Below, piece after piece: positions 16,838 to 26,834 of a stretch of 64,000 nt of DNA. Every line of letters begins with the position of its first letter. The first letter of the stretch is position 1. The notes below the pieces were generated by a model that ran no database searches, had not been told where the DNA came from, and was given only the letters and a program-made list of their open reading frames with translations. The DNA comes from DATBDN01 sp963715995 (GTDB lineage: Bacteria; Actinomycetota; Thermoleophilia; Solirubrobacterales; Thermoleophilaceae). Both the position numbers and the translations under genes were made by a program. The stretch covers positions 1,426,001 through 1,490,000 of the forward strand of contig OY970283.1 in NCBI GenBank assembly GCA_963715995.1. The letters are read 5' to 3'.

Positions 16838-17981
16838 CTGGCATCCGAGCTCGCAGACCTGACCGCTCAGCTGGTCGCAATCGACTCCGTCAACCCGGAC
16901 CTGGTGGCGGGCGGCGCAGGCGAGTCAGCGGTCGCCGGCTTCATCGCCGACTGGGCCAGCCGCCAGGGCCTGGAAACGGAACGGCTCGAAGAGCACGCCC
17001 GGGCGTCCGAGCGTGCTCGTGCGGGCGCGCGGATCGGGCGGCGGCCGCACGCTCCTGCTGTGCGGCCACATCGACACCGTGAACGTGGAGGGAATGGACG
17101 CGCCCCACAGCCCGCGCGTGGACGGCGACCGCCTCTACGGCCGTGGTGCCTACGACATGAAGGCGGGAGTGGCCGCCGCGCTCGTGGCCGCGCGGGACGC
17201 GGCCCGCATGCAGTTGAGCGGCGACGTCGTGGTGGCTACGGTCGCCGACGAGGAGCACGCGAGCATCGGCGTGCAGGAGGCGCTCGAGCACGTGCAGGCT
17301 GACGCCGCCGTGGTGACCGAGCCCACCGAGCTGGACCTGATCGTCGCGCACAAGGGCTTCGCCTGGGCCGAGATCGAGGTGACGGGTCGCGCTGCCCACG
17401 GCTCGCGCCCGCAGCTCGGCGTCGACGCGATCGTCCAGATGGGCGCCGTGCTGCGCGAGCTCGGCCTGCTCGACACGAGCCTGGCCGAGCACACCCACGA
17501 GCTGCTCGGCCGCGGCTCCGTCCATGCGTCGATCATCGAAGGCGGGGTGGAGCTGTCGAGCTACCCGGCACGGTGCGTGCTCGGGCTCGAGCGCCGCACG
17601 CTGCCGGGCGAGAGCGCCGCGGACATCGAGCGCGAGCTGGCCGCGCTGCTCGATCGCTGCCGCGCCGCCAGCGACCAGTTCGAGGCCAGCGCCCGCGTGC
17701 TGCTCGTGCGCGAGCCGTTCGAGGTCGACCCCGCGGCACAGATCGTGACCGCGGTCAGCGAGGCCGCCGCCGAGATCACCGGCGCGGCGCCGCAGCAGGG
17801 CGGCGCGAGCTACTGGGCCGACGCCGCCTTCATCGCGGCGGCCGGCATCCCCACCGTGATGTTCGGCCCGGGCGGCGAGGGAGCGCACGCGGTCGAGGAG
17901 TGGGTGAGCATCGCCGACACCGAGGTCGTAGCGCGCACCTTGACCGCCGTCGCCGAGCGGTTGTGCGGTGCTGCGGCGTAG
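16838..17981 (+). pseudogene. M20-family metallopeptidase (ArgE/DapE-like), frameshifted near the N-terminus
   Basis: This is a zinc amidohydrolase of the acetylornithine deacetylase / succinyl-diaminopimelate desuccinylase family. The metal sites are clear: His in 'LLLCGHIDTV', the Asp of 'GRGAYDMKAGVAA', the 'TVADEEHASIG' acidic pair and the terminal His in 'GPGGEGAHAVEEW'. The N-terminal helix 'LASELADLTAQLVAIDSVNP' is in frame 2, and the rest from 'GRPSVLVRARG' is in frame 3. An extra C near 17000 (after 'LEEHA') explains the break, and the total of 3n+1 bases agrees. No ATG, GTG or TTG precedes the conserved N-terminus. A CTG at 16838 is the only candidate after the in-frame stop at 16820, so the start is uncertain. 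A GTG at 17013 would give a protein lacking the first 60 residues. Confidence 0.8.
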
Positions 17982-19898
17982 ATGACTGCCGAAGCGCGCC
18001 CGCGCGTCCGCGTGGTGATGAGCGGTCTGATGCTGGTGATGCTGCTGGCATCGCTCGACCAGACGATCGTGTCGACGGCGCTGCCCACGATCGTCGGCGA
18101 CCTCGGCGGGCTCACTCACCTCTCGTGGGTCGTCACCGCGTACCTGCTGGCCGTCACGGTCGTGACGCCGCTCTACGGCAAGCTCGGCGACCTGTTCGGC
18201 CGCAAGGTCGTGCTCCAGGGCGCGCTCGTCATCTTCCTGGCCGGCTCTGCGCTCTGCGGGCTGGCACAGGGGATGACGGAGCTGATCGCCTTCCGCGCCC
18301 TGCAGGGGCTCGGGGGCGGCGGGCTGATGGTGAGCGCCCAGGCTGCGATCGGCGACGTGGTCGCGCCGAGCGAGCGCGGGCGCTACTCGGGCCTGTTCGG
18401 CGCCGTGTTCGGAGTCTCGAGCGTGGCCGGTCCCCTCATCGGCGGCTTCCTGACGACGCACGTGTCGTGGCGCTTCATCTTCTACGTGAACCTGCCGGTG
18501 GGCGCGGCTGCGTTCGCCGTGCTGGCCGTGGCGCTGCCGAGCGTGGCCGAGCGCCGCCGCCACGCGATCGACTACGCCGGCACCGGACTGCTCGCGCTCG
18601 GGCTCGCGTCGCTGGTGTTGCTGACCACGCTTGGCGGCAACACCTACGACTGGGCCTCACCCGAGATCGTGGTCATGGGCGTCGTGGCAGTGCTGGCCCT
18701 GTTGGCGTTCATGCGCGCCGAGCGCCGCGCCGCCGAGCCGATCCTGCCGCCCGCGCTGTTTCGCAACCGCGTCTTCGTGGTCTGCGGCGCGGTTGGGCTG
18801 GTGGTCGGCTTCGCGCTCTTCGGCGCACTCACCTACCTGCCGCTGTTCCAGCAGGTGGTGCGCGGGCTCAGCCCGACCGCCTCGGGCCTTCAGCTCCTGC
18901 CGGTGATGGGCGGCCTGCTCGTGACCTCGATCTTCGCGGGCCAGGTGATCACGCGCACCGGCCGCTACAAGCTGTTCCCGATCCTCGGCACGGCCACCGC
19001 CGCGCTCGGCATGTTCCTGCTGTCCTCGCTCAGCGAGAGCACGGGCAGTGGTGTCGCCGCGCTCCACATGCTCGTACTGGGGCTCGGGCTGGGCATGGTC
19101 ATGCAGGTGCTCGTGCTGGCCACCCAGAACGCCGTCTCCTACGACCAGCTGGGCGTCGCCACCTCCGGCGCGACGCTGTTTCGGTCGATCGGCGGCTCGC
19201 TGGGCACAGCGGTGCTTGGCGCCGTGTTCACGGGCAAGCTCACCTCCGAGCTGCCGGCGGGCGGCACGAGCTCCGTCAACCCGGCCCAGGTGGCGAAGCT
19301 GCCGAAGCCGGCGCACGACGCCTTCGTCGCAGCATTCACCGACTCGATCCAGCTCGTGTTCACGGTCGGCGCGGCCGTAGTGGTCGTCGCGTTCGTCCTG
19401 TCGTGGTTCATCCAGGAGCGACCCCTGCGCCAGACCGTCGAATCGTCGGTGGGCGAGGCGTTCGGCGCGCCCGTCGACACGGACACGCTGCGCGAGATCG
19501 GCCGCGGCATCGCGCGTCTCTGGGGCCGCGAGCGGACGATGCGCTTCGTCGCGGACGCGGTGCAGCGCGCGGGCATCGACATCCCGCCGGGCACTGGCCG
19601 GCTGATGCTGCGCGCACCGGCGCCGGGCGAGCTCGACGCGATCGCGAAGCTTCCTCACGTGAGCAGAGAGGGGCTTGCGCGCTCGATCGAAGACGCGCGC
19701 GAGCGCGGGTTGTGGGACGACGACGGCCTGACGGCTGCGGGGCATGCGCTGCGTGGGCAGCTGGTGGCGGCGCGGACGGAGTGCATGCGGGAGTTGATCG
19801 CCGACTGGGAGCCCGCCGGCGACCCGGAGCTGGACACCCTGCTGACGAAGCTCGCCGAGGAACTCGGCACGCGCGACGACGCGCTCGCGGCGGCGTAG
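17982..19898 (+). CDS. DHA2-family MFS drug exporter (EmrB/QacA type) with C-terminal extension
   Basis: This 638-residue, 14-helix exporter has helix 1 ending 'ASLDQTIVSTALPTI', the motif D1 of DHA2 proteins, motif A 'YGKLGDLFGRKVV' and motif C-like 'GAVFGVSSVAGPLIGGFLT'. The last 130-150 residues are a hydrophilic, helical cytoplasmic tail ('TLREIGRGIARLWGRERTMRF' onward) not needed for transport and seen in several actinobacterial homologues. The ATG follows the M20 stop directly with no gap. The substrate is unknown. Confidence 0.92.
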   Translation: MTAEARPRVRVVMSGLMLVMLLASLDQTIVSTALPTIVGDLGGLTHLSWVVTAYLLAVTVVTPLYGKLGDLFGRKVVLQGALVIFLAGSALCGLAQGMTELIAFRALQGLGGGGLMVSAQAAIGDVVAPSERGRYSGLFGAVFGVSSVAGPLIGGFLTTHVSWRFIFYVNLPVGAAAFAVLAVALPSVAERRRHAIDYAGTGLLALGLASLVLLTTLGGNTYDWASPEIVVMGVVAVLALLAFMRAERRAAEPILPPALFRNRVFVVCGAVGLVVGFALFGALTYLPLFQQVVRGLSPTASGLQLLPVMGGLLVTSIFAGQVITRTGRYKLFPILGTATAALGMFLLSSLSESTGSGVAALHMLVLGLGLGMVMQVLVLATQNAVSYDQLGVATSGATLFRSIGGSLGTAVLGAVFTGKLTSELPAGGTSSVNPAQVAKLPKPAHDAFVAAFTDSIQLVFTVGAAVVVVAFVLSWFIQERPLRQTVESSVGEAFGAPVDTDTLREIGRGIARLWGRERTMRFVADAVQRAGIDIPPGTGRLMLRAPAPGELDAIAKLPHVSREGLARSIEDARERGLWDDDGLTAAGHALRGQLVAARTECMRELIADWEPAGDPELDTLLTKLAEELGTRDDALAAA

Positions 19899-19939
19899 AC
19901 AGCCTTACGCCGGACCGGGAGCCCGCGAACGCCTGAGGC

Positions 19940-21413
19940 CTACGGCGCGTAGCGCTTCGCCAGCAGCGCGACGAGGTCGTCCACGTCCTTGCGGGCGCTG
20001 GCGCGGCCACTGCCGCGCGTGAACGCATCGAAGCCCTCACCGCCCGCCGCCAGGAAGTCGCTGGCGGCCACCACGTAGTCACGCGCCGGGTCGATCTCCG
20101 CCGGGACTCCCGTGCTCACGAGCTGTGGCTCGCCGGGGGCGTCCTGCTCGGCCAGCAGCGCCTGCACGTCGCGGCCCGACATCGTCATGCGGACCACGTC
20201 GTTGCCGAACGGCCGGACCTCGAACGTCCGCGTAGGTGACCGGGCCGGCGGGCAGGTCCGCGCGAACCCAATCGGGCGCGACGAAGGCCATGTCGGCGTG
20301 CGCCGCCTCACGCTGCGACTCGGCCACCAGGTAGCCCAGTTCGTTCGGCCCGTCTGGGCCCGGCATGCGCGCGATCGCGGCGGGCAGATCCGCCACCGGC
20401 CGCGTGGCCAGAGCGCCCAGGCGGGCCCGATAGCCGGCCACCAGCGCGCTCAGCCGCGCGTCCGGGGACAGCTCGTCGTCCCACACGCGGTCCACGTCCG
20501 CGCCGGCGGACACGACCTCGTCGCTGGTCGGGTCGATCGACAGGTCGATGCGGTCGAAGGCCATGCCGAAGCAGATCGCCTGCGTGAGCACCTTGTGGCC
20601 CACGCGCAGGTCCATCAGCGTGTGCGTGTGGCCGGCGACCACGGCGTCGACCGAGTCGCTCATCTGCCGTGTCTCGTCGACGATCTCGCCGCTGGCGCTG
20701 CTGTCTGAGTCCTGCACGCCGCCGGCATGCGCGAGCACGACGATCGCGTGCACGCCCTGTGCCTCGAGCTCGCGCGCGTAGGTGTTGACCGTGTCCGAGA
20801 TGTCGGTGAAACGCAGCGCGCGACGGTACTCCGGCATGAGCCAGCGCCCGCTCGAGGTGGTGGTCACACCGATGAAGCCGATCTTCACGCCCGCGCGCTG
20901 GACGACGACGTAGGGGGGCAGCAGCGGCTTTTCCGTGCGTGCATCGAGCACGTTCGCCGCGATGTAAGGGAAGTTTGCAACCCCGACGAGCTTGCGCATT
21001 GCATCGGGGCCCTTGTCGAAGTCGTGGTTGCCGAGCGTGCCGACATCGAAGTGCATGAGGTTGAGCGCCTCCGCGGTCGGCACGTCGCCGAAGCGCGCCG
21101 AGATCAGCGGCGATGCGCCGGGGCTGTCGCCGGCGGTCACGCGGATCGTGGGAGTGCCGTCGCTCGATGCGCGATCGAGCGCACTTGCCAGCCACGCGAC
21201 GCCACCCGCCTGGCGCCCGTCGACCGCCGTCGGCTCGAGATGGCCATGGAGGTCGTTGATCCCGAGGATGCGCACGTGGACGGGCGGCACGGCCACGCTC
21301 GACCGCGCCGGCACGCGCGCGCCGACGTCAGGGGCGCGCGTGGCAGACAGCAGGGCGGCGGTCGCGGCGGTGAAGGCAATCAGCGCGCGCGGCCAGTGCC
21401 TGTGCATCGCCAT
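19940..21413 (-). pseudogene. 5'-nucleotidase / 2',3'-cyclic phosphodiesterase family, frameshifted near the C-terminus
   Basis: This is a secreted metallophosphoesterase of the UshA/YfkN type. A signal peptide ('ALIAFTAATAALLSATRA') is followed by the metallophosphatase domain with 'ILGINDLHGHLEP', 'GTLGNHDFDKGPD' and 'VVAGHTHTLMD', which carry the dimetal ligands, and then the 5'-nucleotidase C-terminal domain. The frame breaks after 'GPVTYAD' at about 20225: one frame reads on into nonsense, while the other resumes with 'FEVRPFGNDVVRMTMSGRDV' and runs to a normal end at 19940. Total length is 3n+1, so one extra base (or two missing) explains it. The start ATG lies 5 bp after the PhoX-like gene, making an operon of secreted phosphatases. 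Confidence 0.85.
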
Positions 21414-21418
21414 CAGCC

Positions 21419-22624
21419 TCAGAGGCGGCGCCGGAAGGGGCCACGGACCTCGTAGATCGCGCCGCGCCCGTAGGCGCGCTGGGAGGAGAAGTAGAAGCGG
21501 TCGCCGGCCGGGTTGAAGGCGACCCCGCTGACCTCGGAGCCCTGGTGGATCGGCCCGCTGAACAGCAGGAAGCGCTTGACGCCGTCGCGCGGGTCGAAGG
21601 TCGAGACCCCCTGCTCGGGGCGGCCGTTGTCCTCCGCCACGAACAGCTCGCCCGCCGGCGAGCTCGTCATCTGGTCGAGCGCGACGAGCGGCGGATCTTT
21701 GTAGTCGAAGCCGTCGTAGACGACCTTGATCCGCTGCTTGCGCAGATCGAGCGCGTGCAGCTTCGAATCCTCGGTCGTGCCGATGTAGACGGTCCGCCCG
21801 ACGCGCCTGATGCCTTCGGCGCGCAGGAAGTTGGTGGACTGCTTCACCTGGAAGCGAAGCTCCTCGTGCCTGCCCTGAGGGTCGGGAACCTCGTACCACG
21901 ACACGCGATCGCCGCGAACGCCGGCCACCTCGAGCAGCCCCTTGTCGAGCCGGCCCCAGCGCTCTGGTGTGAAGCGGTAGAAGCGACCGTCCGGGATGTC
22001 CTCGGTCATGTAGAGCCGGCGCGTCTGCGGGTCGGCTGCGACTGCCTCGTGCTTGAACAGGCCGAGCGCGGGCCGCGCGACGGCTGGGCGCTTGCCGTAC
22101 GGGTCGCACTCGAGCACGCGCCCGAACGGAACCTCCTCGCACGTGAGCCAGGTGTTCCACGGCGTGACGCCGCCCGAGCAGTTGTAGGCGGTGTGCTCGC
22201 AGATCCGGTAGTAGTCGGCCGGATTCCCACGGCCGTCGACGCGAATCGCGCCGACCCCTCCCGGCGTGCCCTCGGAGTTGGACGCGTAGATCCAGCCGCC
22301 ATCGGCCGTCCGGAAGGTGCCCGCCCCGTCGGGATTGGTGTGGAAGCGCTCGCGGCTGCCCGCGACCGGCTGCCCGGCACGCGCGATCAGCCGCGACTCG
22401 AAGCCCGGCGGCAGGTGGAGGCCGTTCGCGTCGGCCGCGCCGAGCGGCCCGTAGCCGGAGGACGTCTGGCCACGGACCGCGCGCGCGGGGACGCGGGTCG
22501 ACCCTGGGCCGAACAGGTCGGGAACGAACAGCCCGAGCCCGGCGGCCGCTGCTCCGCCAACGCCGATGCCGAGTAGCTGGCGACGGCTGAGGCGGGCGAC
22601 ATGGTCGACGCTCACGAGGCCCAA
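21419..22624 (-). CDS. PhoX-like (DUF839) secreted protein with Tat signal
   Basis: This 401-residue protein is similar to the PhoX family of Ca/Fe-dependent alkaline phosphatases. The N-terminus has a Tat signal: 'LSRRQLLGIGV' (S-R-R-x-L-L) precedes a hydrophobic segment. The beta-propeller signatures of DUF839 proteins are visible: 'LPPGFESRLIARAGQPV', 'SNSEGTPGGVGAIRVD', 'GGVTPWNTWLTCEE', 'GLFKHEAVAADPQTRRLYMTED' and 'YRFTP'. The acidic and polar metal ligands of PhoX lie in these segments, but I cannot verify each one. It is first in an operon with the 5'-nucleotidase, and the four-unit repeat upstream looks like a PHO box. Phosphate scavenging from organic phosphate is therefore the likely role. 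Confidence 0.82.
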   Translation of the reverse strand: MGLVSVDHVARLSRRQLLGIGVGGAAAAGLGLFVPDLFGPGSTRVPARAVRGQTSSGYGPLGAADANGLHLPPGFESRLIARAGQPVAGSRERFHTNPDGAGTFRTADGGWIYASNSEGTPGGVGAIRVDGRGNPADYYRICEHTAYNCSGGVTPWNTWLTCEEVPFGRVLECDPYGKRPAVARPALGLFKHEAVAADPQTRRLYMTEDIPDGRFYRFTPERWGRLDKGLLEVAGVRGDRVSWYEVPDPQGRHEELRFQVKQSTNFLRAEGIRRVGRTVYIGTTEDSKLHALDLRKQRIKVVYDGFDYKDPPLVALDQMTSSPAGELFVAEDNGRPEQGVSTFDPRDGVKRFLLFSGPIHQGSEVSGVAFNPAGDRFYFSSQRAYGRGAIYEVRGPFRRRL

Positions 22625-22650
22625 GTGTCGGGCACGCGCGGCGGTCGTTT

Positions 22651-22694
22651 GTAACGATCCTTTGACGCTTCTGTGACGATCCTGTAACGGGGAA
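22651..22694. promoter_or_regulatory. Four 11-bp direct repeats (PHO/PhoP-box-like) between phoX-like gene and uppP
   Basis: Four consecutive 11-bp units follow each other without gaps: GTAACGATCCT, TTGACGCTTCT, GTGACGATCCT and GTAACGGGGAA. Read on the minus strand they give GTTACAG/GTCACAG-type heptamers with 4-bp spacers. That is the arrangement bound by OmpR-family regulators of the PhoB/PhoP group (E. coli CTGTCAT direct repeats; mycobacterial TCACAGC-N4-TCACAGC). It lies 27 bp before the phosphatase gene and 50 bp before uppP, so either or both could be controlled. Phosphate-starvation control is inferred. Confidence 0.65.
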
Positions 22695-22743
22695 ACCGGC
22701 GTCTAACCAACTTCTCATCTTGCGCCACTAGCTTGCCGCGACC

Positions 22744-23574
22744 GTGAGCATCATCGACGCGATCATCCTCGGCGTCGTCGAGGGCCTGACGGAGTTCCTT
22801 CCGATCTCGTCGACGGGCCACCTGACGATTGCCGAGAAGCTGCTCGGCAAGGACATCTCCGCGAAGTCGGTCACGGCGTTCACGGCGGTGATCCAGGTCG
22901 GCGCGATCGTCGCGGTCCTGATCTTCTTCCGCGAGGACATCCTCAGGCTCCTGCGCGCGCTGTTCGGCGGGCTACGCGACGAGCAGCGGCGCCGGACCGA
23001 CCCCGACTGGCGCTTCTTCTGGCTGATCGTGATCGGCTCGGTGCCGATCGGGATCGCCGGGCTGGCGGGGAAGGGGCTCGTCGAGGGCCAGCTTCGCAAC
23101 CTCTACGTCGTGGCCGCTGCGCTGATCGCCTGGTCGCCGGTGATGGTCTACGCCGAGCGCCAGGCGCGCCAGAGCCGCGGCGAAGGCTCGCTGTCCCCGC
23201 GCGACGTGATCGTGATCGGGCTGGCGCAGTGCCTGGCCCTGGTGCCGGGCGTGTCGCGCTCGGGCGCCACGATCAGCGCCGGCCTGCTGCGCGGGCTCGA
23301 CCGCGTCACGGCCACGCGCCTGTCCTTCTTCCTGGCCATCCCAGCGCTCGTCGCTGCGGGGCTGCTCGAGCTCAAGAAGTCGTTCTCGGAGGGCGTGGGG
23401 TTCGCGCCGACGGCCGTCGGCACGGTGGTCGCCTTCGCGGTCGCGTACGTGACGATCGCGTGGCTGCTGCGCTTCGTCGCGCACCACCCGATCAGCCGCT
23501 TCGTGCCCTACCGCGTGGCGCTCGGCGTGATCGTGATCGTGGTCGTCGCGGCGACCGGCTCGAACCCGAGCTGA
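22744..23574 (+). CDS. uppP: Undecaprenyl-diphosphatase UppP (BacA)
   Basis: This is a 276-residue integral membrane phosphatase that converts undecaprenyl diphosphate to the monophosphate, recycling the carrier for peptidoglycan and other surface polymers. The two active-site signatures are intact: 'EGLTEFLPISSTGHL' at about residues 13-27, with the catalytic Glu and Ser residues, and 'PGVSRSGATISAGLLRG' at about 168-184. About eight hydrophobic segments match the UppP fold. It starts at GTG, and the usual 'SIIDAIILGVVEGLTEF' N-terminus follows at once. A PHO-like box lies upstream, and the gene ends 1 bp from convergent greA. Confidence 0.95.
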   Translation: MSIIDAIILGVVEGLTEFLPISSTGHLTIAEKLLGKDISAKSVTAFTAVIQVGAIVAVLIFFREDILRLLRALFGGLRDEQRRRTDPDWRFFWLIVIGSVPIGIAGLAGKGLVEGQLRNLYVVAAALIAWSPVMVYAERQARQSRGEGSLSPRDVIVIGLAQCLALVPGVSRSGATISAGLLRGLDRVTATRLSFFLAIPALVAAGLLELKKSFSEGVGFAPTAVGTVVAFAVAYVTIAWLLRFVAHHPISRFVPYRVALGVIVIVVVAATGSNPS

Positions 23575-23575
23575 C

Positions 23576-24043
23576 TCAGGCGACGCTGACGACCGTGTAG
23601 CGGCGATCGCCGCGCGGGGTGGAGACAACCACCTTGTCACCTGCCGACCGCCCGATGATCGCCTGGGCGACCGGGGACTCGACCGACAGCTTGCCCTCGG
23701 CGAGGCTGGCCTCGGTGACGCCGACGAGCTTGTAGTCGAGCTCCTTGCCCGTCTCCTCGTCGCGCAGCTTCACCTGGGAGCCGAACTGGGCATCGGAGCC
23801 CTTCTGGTTCTCAACCACGACGGCGGTGTTGAGGCGCTCGCGCAGGCGGAGGATCTTGGTCTCGAGAAACGCCTGCTCGTTCTTGGCGTCGTGGTACTCG
23901 GAGTTCTCCTTGAGGTCGCCGAAGTCGCGCGCGATCTTGATGCGCTCGGAGATCTCCTTGCGACGCGTGGTCTCGAGGTGGTCGAGCTCTGCCTTCAGCT
24001 CGGCTAGGCCCTCGGAGGAGATCTGGGTCGGCTCGGTGCTCAT
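23576..24043 (-). CDS. greA: Transcription elongation factor GreA
   Basis: This 155-residue factor rescues backtracked RNA polymerase by stimulating transcript cleavage through the secondary channel. The N-terminal coiled coil (about residues 10-78) carries the tip 'ARDFGDLKENSEYHDAKNEQ', with the conserved acidic residues that bring in Mg2+. The C-terminal FKBP-like domain ('VGVTEASLAEGKLSVESPVAQAIIGRSAGDKV') is complete. The ATG at 24043 gives the normal length; the longer open frame upstream lies in the sixA-like gene. Its ATG overlaps the sixA-like stop (ATGA). Confidence 0.95.
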   Translation of the reverse strand: MSTEPTQISSEGLAELKAELDHLETTRRKEISERIKIARDFGDLKENSEYHDAKNEQAFLETKILRLRERLNTAVVVENQKGSDAQFGSQVKLRDEETGKELDYKLVGVTEASLAEGKLSVESPVAQAIIGRSAGDKVVVSTPRGDRRYTVVSVA

Positions 24044-24480
24044 GGGTCGCTCACGGTAGCGATCAGGCGGGTCTCCTTCGGCCGCAGGAGCACCGTCAGC
24101 GCGTGCCCGTCCACGCAGGCGAGACCGCCCTTCTTCATGTCCACGCGCGCGCCGGTGAGCGCCGCGATGGCGTCGGAGAAGTCGGGCTCGTGCCCCACGA
24201 GCAGGACCTCGGTGAGGCCGGCCGCCAGTTCGAGCGGGTCGAATGGGCCTCCCGAGAGGCGCTCGTCGATCGTCATGTCGGTGCCGAGCGACTCGCACGC
24301 CAGCCGCGCTGTTTCGCGCGCGCGCACGCGAGGGCTGGCCACGCAGAGCTCGGGCTCGACCCCGAGTGTCGCCAGCGCGGCGCCCGCGTCGCGGGCCTGA
24401 CGCTCGCCCTTCTTGGTCAACGGGCGCTCGTGGTCCGGGGTGCCGTCCTCCGCCTCCCCGTGGCGCAGAAACCAGATCAT
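24040..24480 (-). CDS. Phosphohistidine phosphatase, SixA-like histidine phosphatase family
   Basis: This is a 146-residue member of the branch-1 histidine phosphatase family. The catalytic R-H-G lies at residues 6-8 ('FLRHGEAED'), the second Arg in 'ASPRVRARETARLA' and the second catalytic His in 'VLLVGHEPDFS'. The short length and 'RPLTKKGERQA' match SixA, which dephosphorylates histidine in phosphorelay or PTS proteins. The in vivo partner here is not evident. It is co-transcribed with greA (4-bp overlap) and divergent from the epimerase gene with a 41-bp gap. Confidence 0.88.
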   Translation of the reverse strand: MIWFLRHGEAEDGTPDHERPLTKKGERQARDAGAALATLGVEPELCVASPRVRARETARLACESLGTDMTIDERLSGGPFDPLELAAGLTEVLLVGHEPDFSDAIAALTGARVDMKKGGLACVDGHALTVLLRPKETRLIATVSDP

Positions 24481-24521
24481 CCAGCGAACTGTAGGCGCGA
24501 AGAGGCTTTACCCTCAGAGCC

Positions 24522-25462
<941 letters not shown>

Positions 25463-25466
<4 letters not shown>

Positions 25467-25738
25467 GCGCAGAGGCCAAGAACCTCGAGGCGATCTCGCG
25501 GGCGATCGACGTCCACAACCGCGACTGCCCGTTCCCGGCGGTCGCCGTGTGCATGAACCCGTTCGAGGTCGAGCGCCTGGGCTGGGACGAGATCCGCGGC
25601 CTGCCGCTGCGAGGCGATCCGAATGTGGGCACGGGATCGTTCCGGATCGTCTGCGGCGGCGACGAGCCCGGGCTCGAGGAAGAGGAGAGGGAGGTCGTCG
25701 AGGCGGTCTCCGAGCAGGTGGTCCCGCTGGTCGAGTAG
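25463..25738 (+). CDS. Small conserved-looking protein of unknown function
   Basis: This 91-residue soluble protein is coupled to the UXS-like gene by an ATGA overlap. It is acidic at the C-terminus ('EEEEREVVEAVSEQ') and contains a two-cysteine region ('DCPFPAVAVCMNPFEVERLGWDE') with a hydrophobic-aromatic pattern suggesting a small alpha/beta fold. 'RGDPNVGTGSFRIVCGGD' follows. I do not recognise a family. Codon use is fully typical of the genome and the frame is intact, so it is very likely real. Confidence 0.7.
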
Positions 25739-25784
25739 TTGCAGGCCCGGAACTCCGGCCCGGGGTCCGGGTTGGATTCAGGGA

Positions 25785-26831
25785 GTGGGAGCCAAGCTAC
25801 GCATCTGGGGCCGCAGCCCGGCTCGGCGCATCTGCGCGCTGGCCATGCTGGCGCTTGCGCTTGCCGGCGGCGTCGTCCGCGCCGCCGTGCCCGCCCCGGA
25901 CATGCCGCCGCCCGACCCGCCGGACTACGGCAACCCGGTCATGCCCGGCAACTTCCCGGACCCCACCGCGGTCCGGATCGGCCCGGAGTACTGGGCGGTT
26001 GCAACCCGCGTCTCGGGGCAGACCTCACCGCCGATTCTGCGCTCGCCCGACCTCGTCCACTGGACGGTCGCCGGCTCGCTCTACACCGTCGCTCCCGCCT
26101 GGAGCAGCGGCCGTCAGGTCTGGGGTCCGTGGCTAGAGCGCAATGGTGACAACTACCTTGTCTACTACAGCGCGCGCAAGAAGTACGGGCGGCCGTGCGT
26201 CACGGTCGGCGTCGCTGGTAACCCGATCGGCCCCTACACCGACGTAGGCCCGCTCGTGTGCCAGCCGAACGCCTCGATCGACCCGAGCGTTGTCCACAAC
26301 GTGCACGGCCGCGCCTTCCTGGTCTGGAAGGAGAACGGCGGCTCCAGCCCGAGCTCGCTGTGGGTGCAGCCGCTGGCGCGCGACGGCCTGTCGCTCACGG
26401 GTGCCGCGCACAGGATCATGGTCGGCGACCGCGACAGCTGGGAGGGCGGCCTGGTCGAAGGCCCGCGCATCGTGCGCCGCCACAACTGGCTCTACCTCTT
26501 TTACTCGGGCGGTCACTGCTGCGCCCCGTCGGATTGTCAGTACGCGCTCGGCGTGGCGCGCTCGAAGAGCATCTACGGGCCGTGGCGGCGCGCGAAGCAG
26601 AACCCGATCCTGAAGTCGGACCGCAGCTGGATCTGCCCAGGCCACGGCGCGGTCCTCCAGACGCCGAGCGGGCACTGGTGGCTGCTCTACAACGGCTACC
26701 GCGCGCATGGACCCCCGGACCGCGGGCGCGAGATGCTGCTCGATCTCGTGCACTGGTCGCACAAGGACTGGCCTTACATCACGCCCGGCTCGCGCCCCGC
26801 GACAAGCGGGAGCGGCGGCCTCAGCGGCTGA
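25785..26831 (+). CDS. Secreted glycoside hydrolase family 43 protein
   Basis: This 348-residue five-bladed beta-propeller glycosidase has a signal peptide ('ICALAMLALALAGGVVRA') followed by the GH43 catalytic set. The general base is in 'PGNFPDPTAVRIGPEYW', the pKa-modulating Asp in 'ASIDPSVVHN' and the catalytic acid Glu in 'GGLVEGPRIVRR'. The family acts on arabinan or xylan-type side chains by inverting hydrolysis. A GTG at 25785 is chosen because a start at 25623 would lie inside the previous gene. Its sequence 'GGHCCAPSDCQYALGVARSKS' is typical of a subset with a disulfide-rich loop. It ends 3 bp from the convergent SDR gene. Confidence 0.85.
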   Translation: MGAKLRIWGRSPARRICALAMLALALAGGVVRAAVPAPDMPPPDPPDYGNPVMPGNFPDPTAVRIGPEYWAVATRVSGQTSPPILRSPDLVHWTVAGSLYTVAPAWSSGRQVWGPWLERNGDNYLVYYSARKKYGRPCVTVGVAGNPIGPYTDVGPLVCQPNASIDPSVVHNVHGRAFLVWKENGGSSPSSLWVQPLARDGLSLTGAAHRIMVGDRDSWEGGLVEGPRIVRRHNWLYLFYSGGHCCAPSDCQYALGVARSKSIYGPWRRAKQNPILKSDRSWICPGHGAVLQTPSGHWWLLYNGYRAHGPPDRGREMLLDLVHWSHKDWPYITPGSRPATSGSGGLSG

Positions 26832-26834
26832 GGA

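Noticed and set aside
21414..22718. Upstream extension of the 5'-nucleotidase open frame
   Set aside because: It lies in a different frame over the PhoX-like gene and has Arg/Ala-rich shadow composition; the signal peptide at 21413 marks the real start.
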